Shown here in pieces: positions 61,601 to 64,000 of a stretch of DNA of 64,000 bases. Position 1 is the stretch's first letter; every line of letters begins with the position of its first letter. The notes beneath the pieces are model-generated. The model was not told the origin of the DNA and did not search any database. It saw only the letters and a program-made list of their open reading frames with translations. Origin of the DNA: Juglans regia (Eukaryota > Streptophyta > Magnoliopsida > Fagales > Juglandaceae). Location of the stretch: the NCBI RefSeq assembly GCF_001411555.2, contig NC_049907.1, positions 33,247,866 through 33,311,865 on the forward strand. Reading direction: 5' to 3'. The translations under genes and the position numbers were made by a program.

Positions 61601-64000
61601 GCTTGTGTTTTGATGTAATTAATTTCCTATATTACAAATAAATATCTTTGCCCTTTTGGCCCATACCGAATGGTATTATAGTTGTTTTGCTATGTATTTT
61701 TTATATTTCGAAAATACTATGTTGTTATTAAACTTGGTTGACTCATAGATGATGATTAAAGTGGTTTTAAATTATATATGTTGGTATCATGTGCCTTGTG
61801 TTGAGGTTTGGTTAGTAATCTATTTTTAGAATGCTAGAGGTTTGGTTTAAAGGTTTTGCTTTATTCTATAATTTGACACCTTGCTTTTAAAAGGTATTAA
61901 GTGAGGAAATCATAAGTTTAACTGTTTAAAGGTTTTAAAGTTTTTTAATGGGTAACTTTGCCATACTTTATGCTACTTTAATTTTAATGGGAGGTTTTAT
62001 CTAAACTAATTAAATATTTCTTATGTGAAGAGGTTATAGCTTAGTTAGTTTAGATATAAGAGATTAATTATGCATGATATATTATGATATGTAAAGTTGT
62101 CCAAGTATTTCTAAGTCCATATCATGCCATATCTTGATGTACAAATAGTCCATTTATGTTGTCCCTCGTTTGGTTAAATACTACCTAACCCAAGAGTCCA
62201 AAATATTGATAAGCTAACCTTTTTAAAATGAGGGACCACAAGTTGATTCAAAGGGGCATGTTTCCTAAGCTTATTTAGCCTATTTGAGATGCCTAAGGGC
62301 TCGTTTGTTTTCAGAGATGAGATGAGATGAGTTGAGATTAAAGTTAAAAAGTTGAATAAAATATTGTTAGAATATATTTTTTAATATTATTGTTGTTTTG
62401 GGATTTGAAAAAGTTGAATTGTTTATTTTATTTTGTATGGGGATTTGGAAAAGTTGTAATGATGAGGTGAGATGAGATGAGATGAGATGAGATGTTCTTG
62501 AAAAACAAACAAGGCCTAAATCTATTTTAAAGCCCATTGTTGAGAGTTTTCAGATTTTATCTCCTAATGTCCATAACCCAAAGTGAGATTGAATCAAAGA
62601 GACCTTGTTTGAAACCTATGAATCTTTAACTACTTTTCATGTGAGCTTTTAAAATAGTCTTTCCATAGACAGCTAGCATGTCTTAATATTTACGTTTTTC
62701 TCTTGTAAGTTGAGGTGAGGAGTAGTCATTTGGGTTAATGTTAAGCATAGAAGAAACAGTAGATTGTAATATCGTGGCTTTCTCTTTTAAATGGAGGGCT
62801 AAAGAATATTGTATGAGTATTAACACGTTTATGTTATTTATTGGAATATCAATATTGTTGATGGAAGTATTGAGGAGCATAGAGGTAAGTAGTTATGACC
62901 ATGCTTCTTACACCAAGTTCTCTTTATGAAATAATATATCTCTCTTATTGCAAATATTCTTCTAAAGAAAAGAGTAAATGAATATAGTATATACAAGCCC
63001 TTTCTTGATAGCCCCTGTTAAGCACTCTATCGATTATAATTATGTGTATGTGTATAAGGTAAAGCATGCACGTAGGTTCTAAGTCATGAGATTTCCATAC
63101 ATGCTCTCTCAATAAACTTATTGGTTATTCCTATATGTACTATAGCATGAAAATGCATCTTTTTCATAAAAAAAAAAATGCATGTGCATCGGAGTAAGAA
63201 AGATGATGAAAATGTTTTGATTGCAAAGGAAAGGAAATGAACGTCTCATGCCTTATGCTTTAAGCAATGCTTTCAATGAAGCGAAAAAAGTGTTTTAAAA
63301 GGTCCCTATGAACTGATGTTTTAAATGACGCGAAGAAAACGTTTTAAGATGTCCCTATGAACTGACGCTTTATGGATGCCATGAAAGATGATGTTCAAGC
63401 TCATGCTTTTAAAATTATGTTTTTATAAATTAATGCACTGTTAAATGAAAAGATGATGTTTAGGTTCATGCTTTTAAATGACGTTTTTCATGAATGAACT
63501 GTTAAATGAAAAGAGCTGAAAGAACTGAAATGAATGAAAGAAATGACTGAATGAATGAACATCTTAGTGTATGAAAATACGTAACGGCCATATGATTGAA
63601 AAGTGGGAAAATTGCAATGCTGGGTAAGTAGTACTGGTAGTGCACATAGTGCTGCCTCCTGACTGAAAGGGATTCCAAACCTGTGGCCACGGGTGGAATC
63701 CAGGTCCAAATGAAGACAGCTAACCCCAACACACGGGGCGTAATAATGTGTACCGGCCAAAGAAAGTGAAACATGAAAGTATGGTTATTTCTTAAAATGT
63801 TACACATGAAAGCATAGTTATTTCTTAGAATGTTTATGCATGAAAGTATGGCTTTTCCTTAAACTGTTTATGCATGAAAGCATTGTCAAGAATTAACAAA
63901 TTTTTATGTATGCATGTTTTCAAAAGAAAAAGAATATATGCCTAGTATGTTCACTGCATGGTGTACTACTTACTGAGTATTCGACTCACTTTTATTTTAA
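61601..64000 (+). mobile_element. LTR-like element, inverted partner of 51029 (runs off the window)
   Basis: 62.97-64.0 kb is the reverse complement of 51.3-52.2 kb in order; for example GGCCACGGGTGGAATCCAGG and CTAACCCCAACACACGGGGC against CCGTGTGTTGGGGTTAGC at 51.6 kb. Its TGTAACGCCC end should lie about 300 bases beyond the window. 61.6-62.3 kb is T-rich non-coding sequence. No gag or pol seen. Confidence 0.6.
62311..62515. mobile_element. Tourist/PIF-like MITE, copy 6
   Basis: GGGCTCGTTTGTTTTCAGAG with GATGAGATGAGATGAG on the left mirrors GATGAGATGAGATGTTC and AAAAACAAACAAGGCC on the right, flanked by TAA on both sides. Clean termini and target site mark a fairly recent insertion into the LTR-like sequence. 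Confidence 0.75.

Overview
This is plant nuclear DNA, most likely from a Fagales tree (the birch, oak and walnut order). The PR-10 genes encode proteins close to the birch-pollen Bet v 1 type, the genes carry introns, intergenic DNA is AT-rich, and MITEs and LTR retrotransposons are abundant. No prokaryotic-style operon, CRISPR array, rRNA or tRNA gene was seen. The genus cannot be fixed from the sequence alone.

Gene-bearing left part (1-19 kb, all on the plus strand): an intact two-exon PR-10/Bet v 1-like gene (1344-1932), a six-exon gene for the 26S proteasome deubiquitinase RPN11 (4099-9340, 309 aa, JAMM motif intact), and a second intact PR-10 gene (18350-18977) whose single intron has a GC donor. 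The spaces hold Tourist/PIF-like, hAT-like and short palindromic MITEs, a 0.63-kb foldback element, and a small retroposon inside an RPN11 intron.

Middle (22-38 kb): a decayed Ty3/gypsy-like region (gag and protease remnants with stops, no RT or integrase seen, two kinds of tandem repeat, and an opposite-strand coiled-coil ORF remnant). It is followed by a PR-10 pseudogene (31184-31676) and a probable 3.9-kb solo LTR on the minus strand.

38-51 kb: a tandem Ty1/copia dimer (LTR-internal-LTR-internal-LTR, 38353-50203). Each LTR is 945 bp and each internal region 4508 bp; both 1303-aa gag-pol frames are open, and one 5-bp target duplication (CTCTA) flanks the whole structure. It split the 5' leader of a fourth PR-10 copy, leaving that copy's promoter at 38.29 kb and its broken coding region at 50287-50906. 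The element appears to lack a normal tRNA primer site. In that place it has 14 nt perfectly complementary to its own LTR.

51-64 kb: repetitive DNA only. LTR-like sequence with a TGTAACGCCC end starts at 51029 and recurs in inverted orientation at 62.9-64 kb. Between them lies an array of about 1.5-kb units (54.9-61.6 kb), each a large inverted repeat. This array and the self-complementary copia element are the most unusual features of the window.
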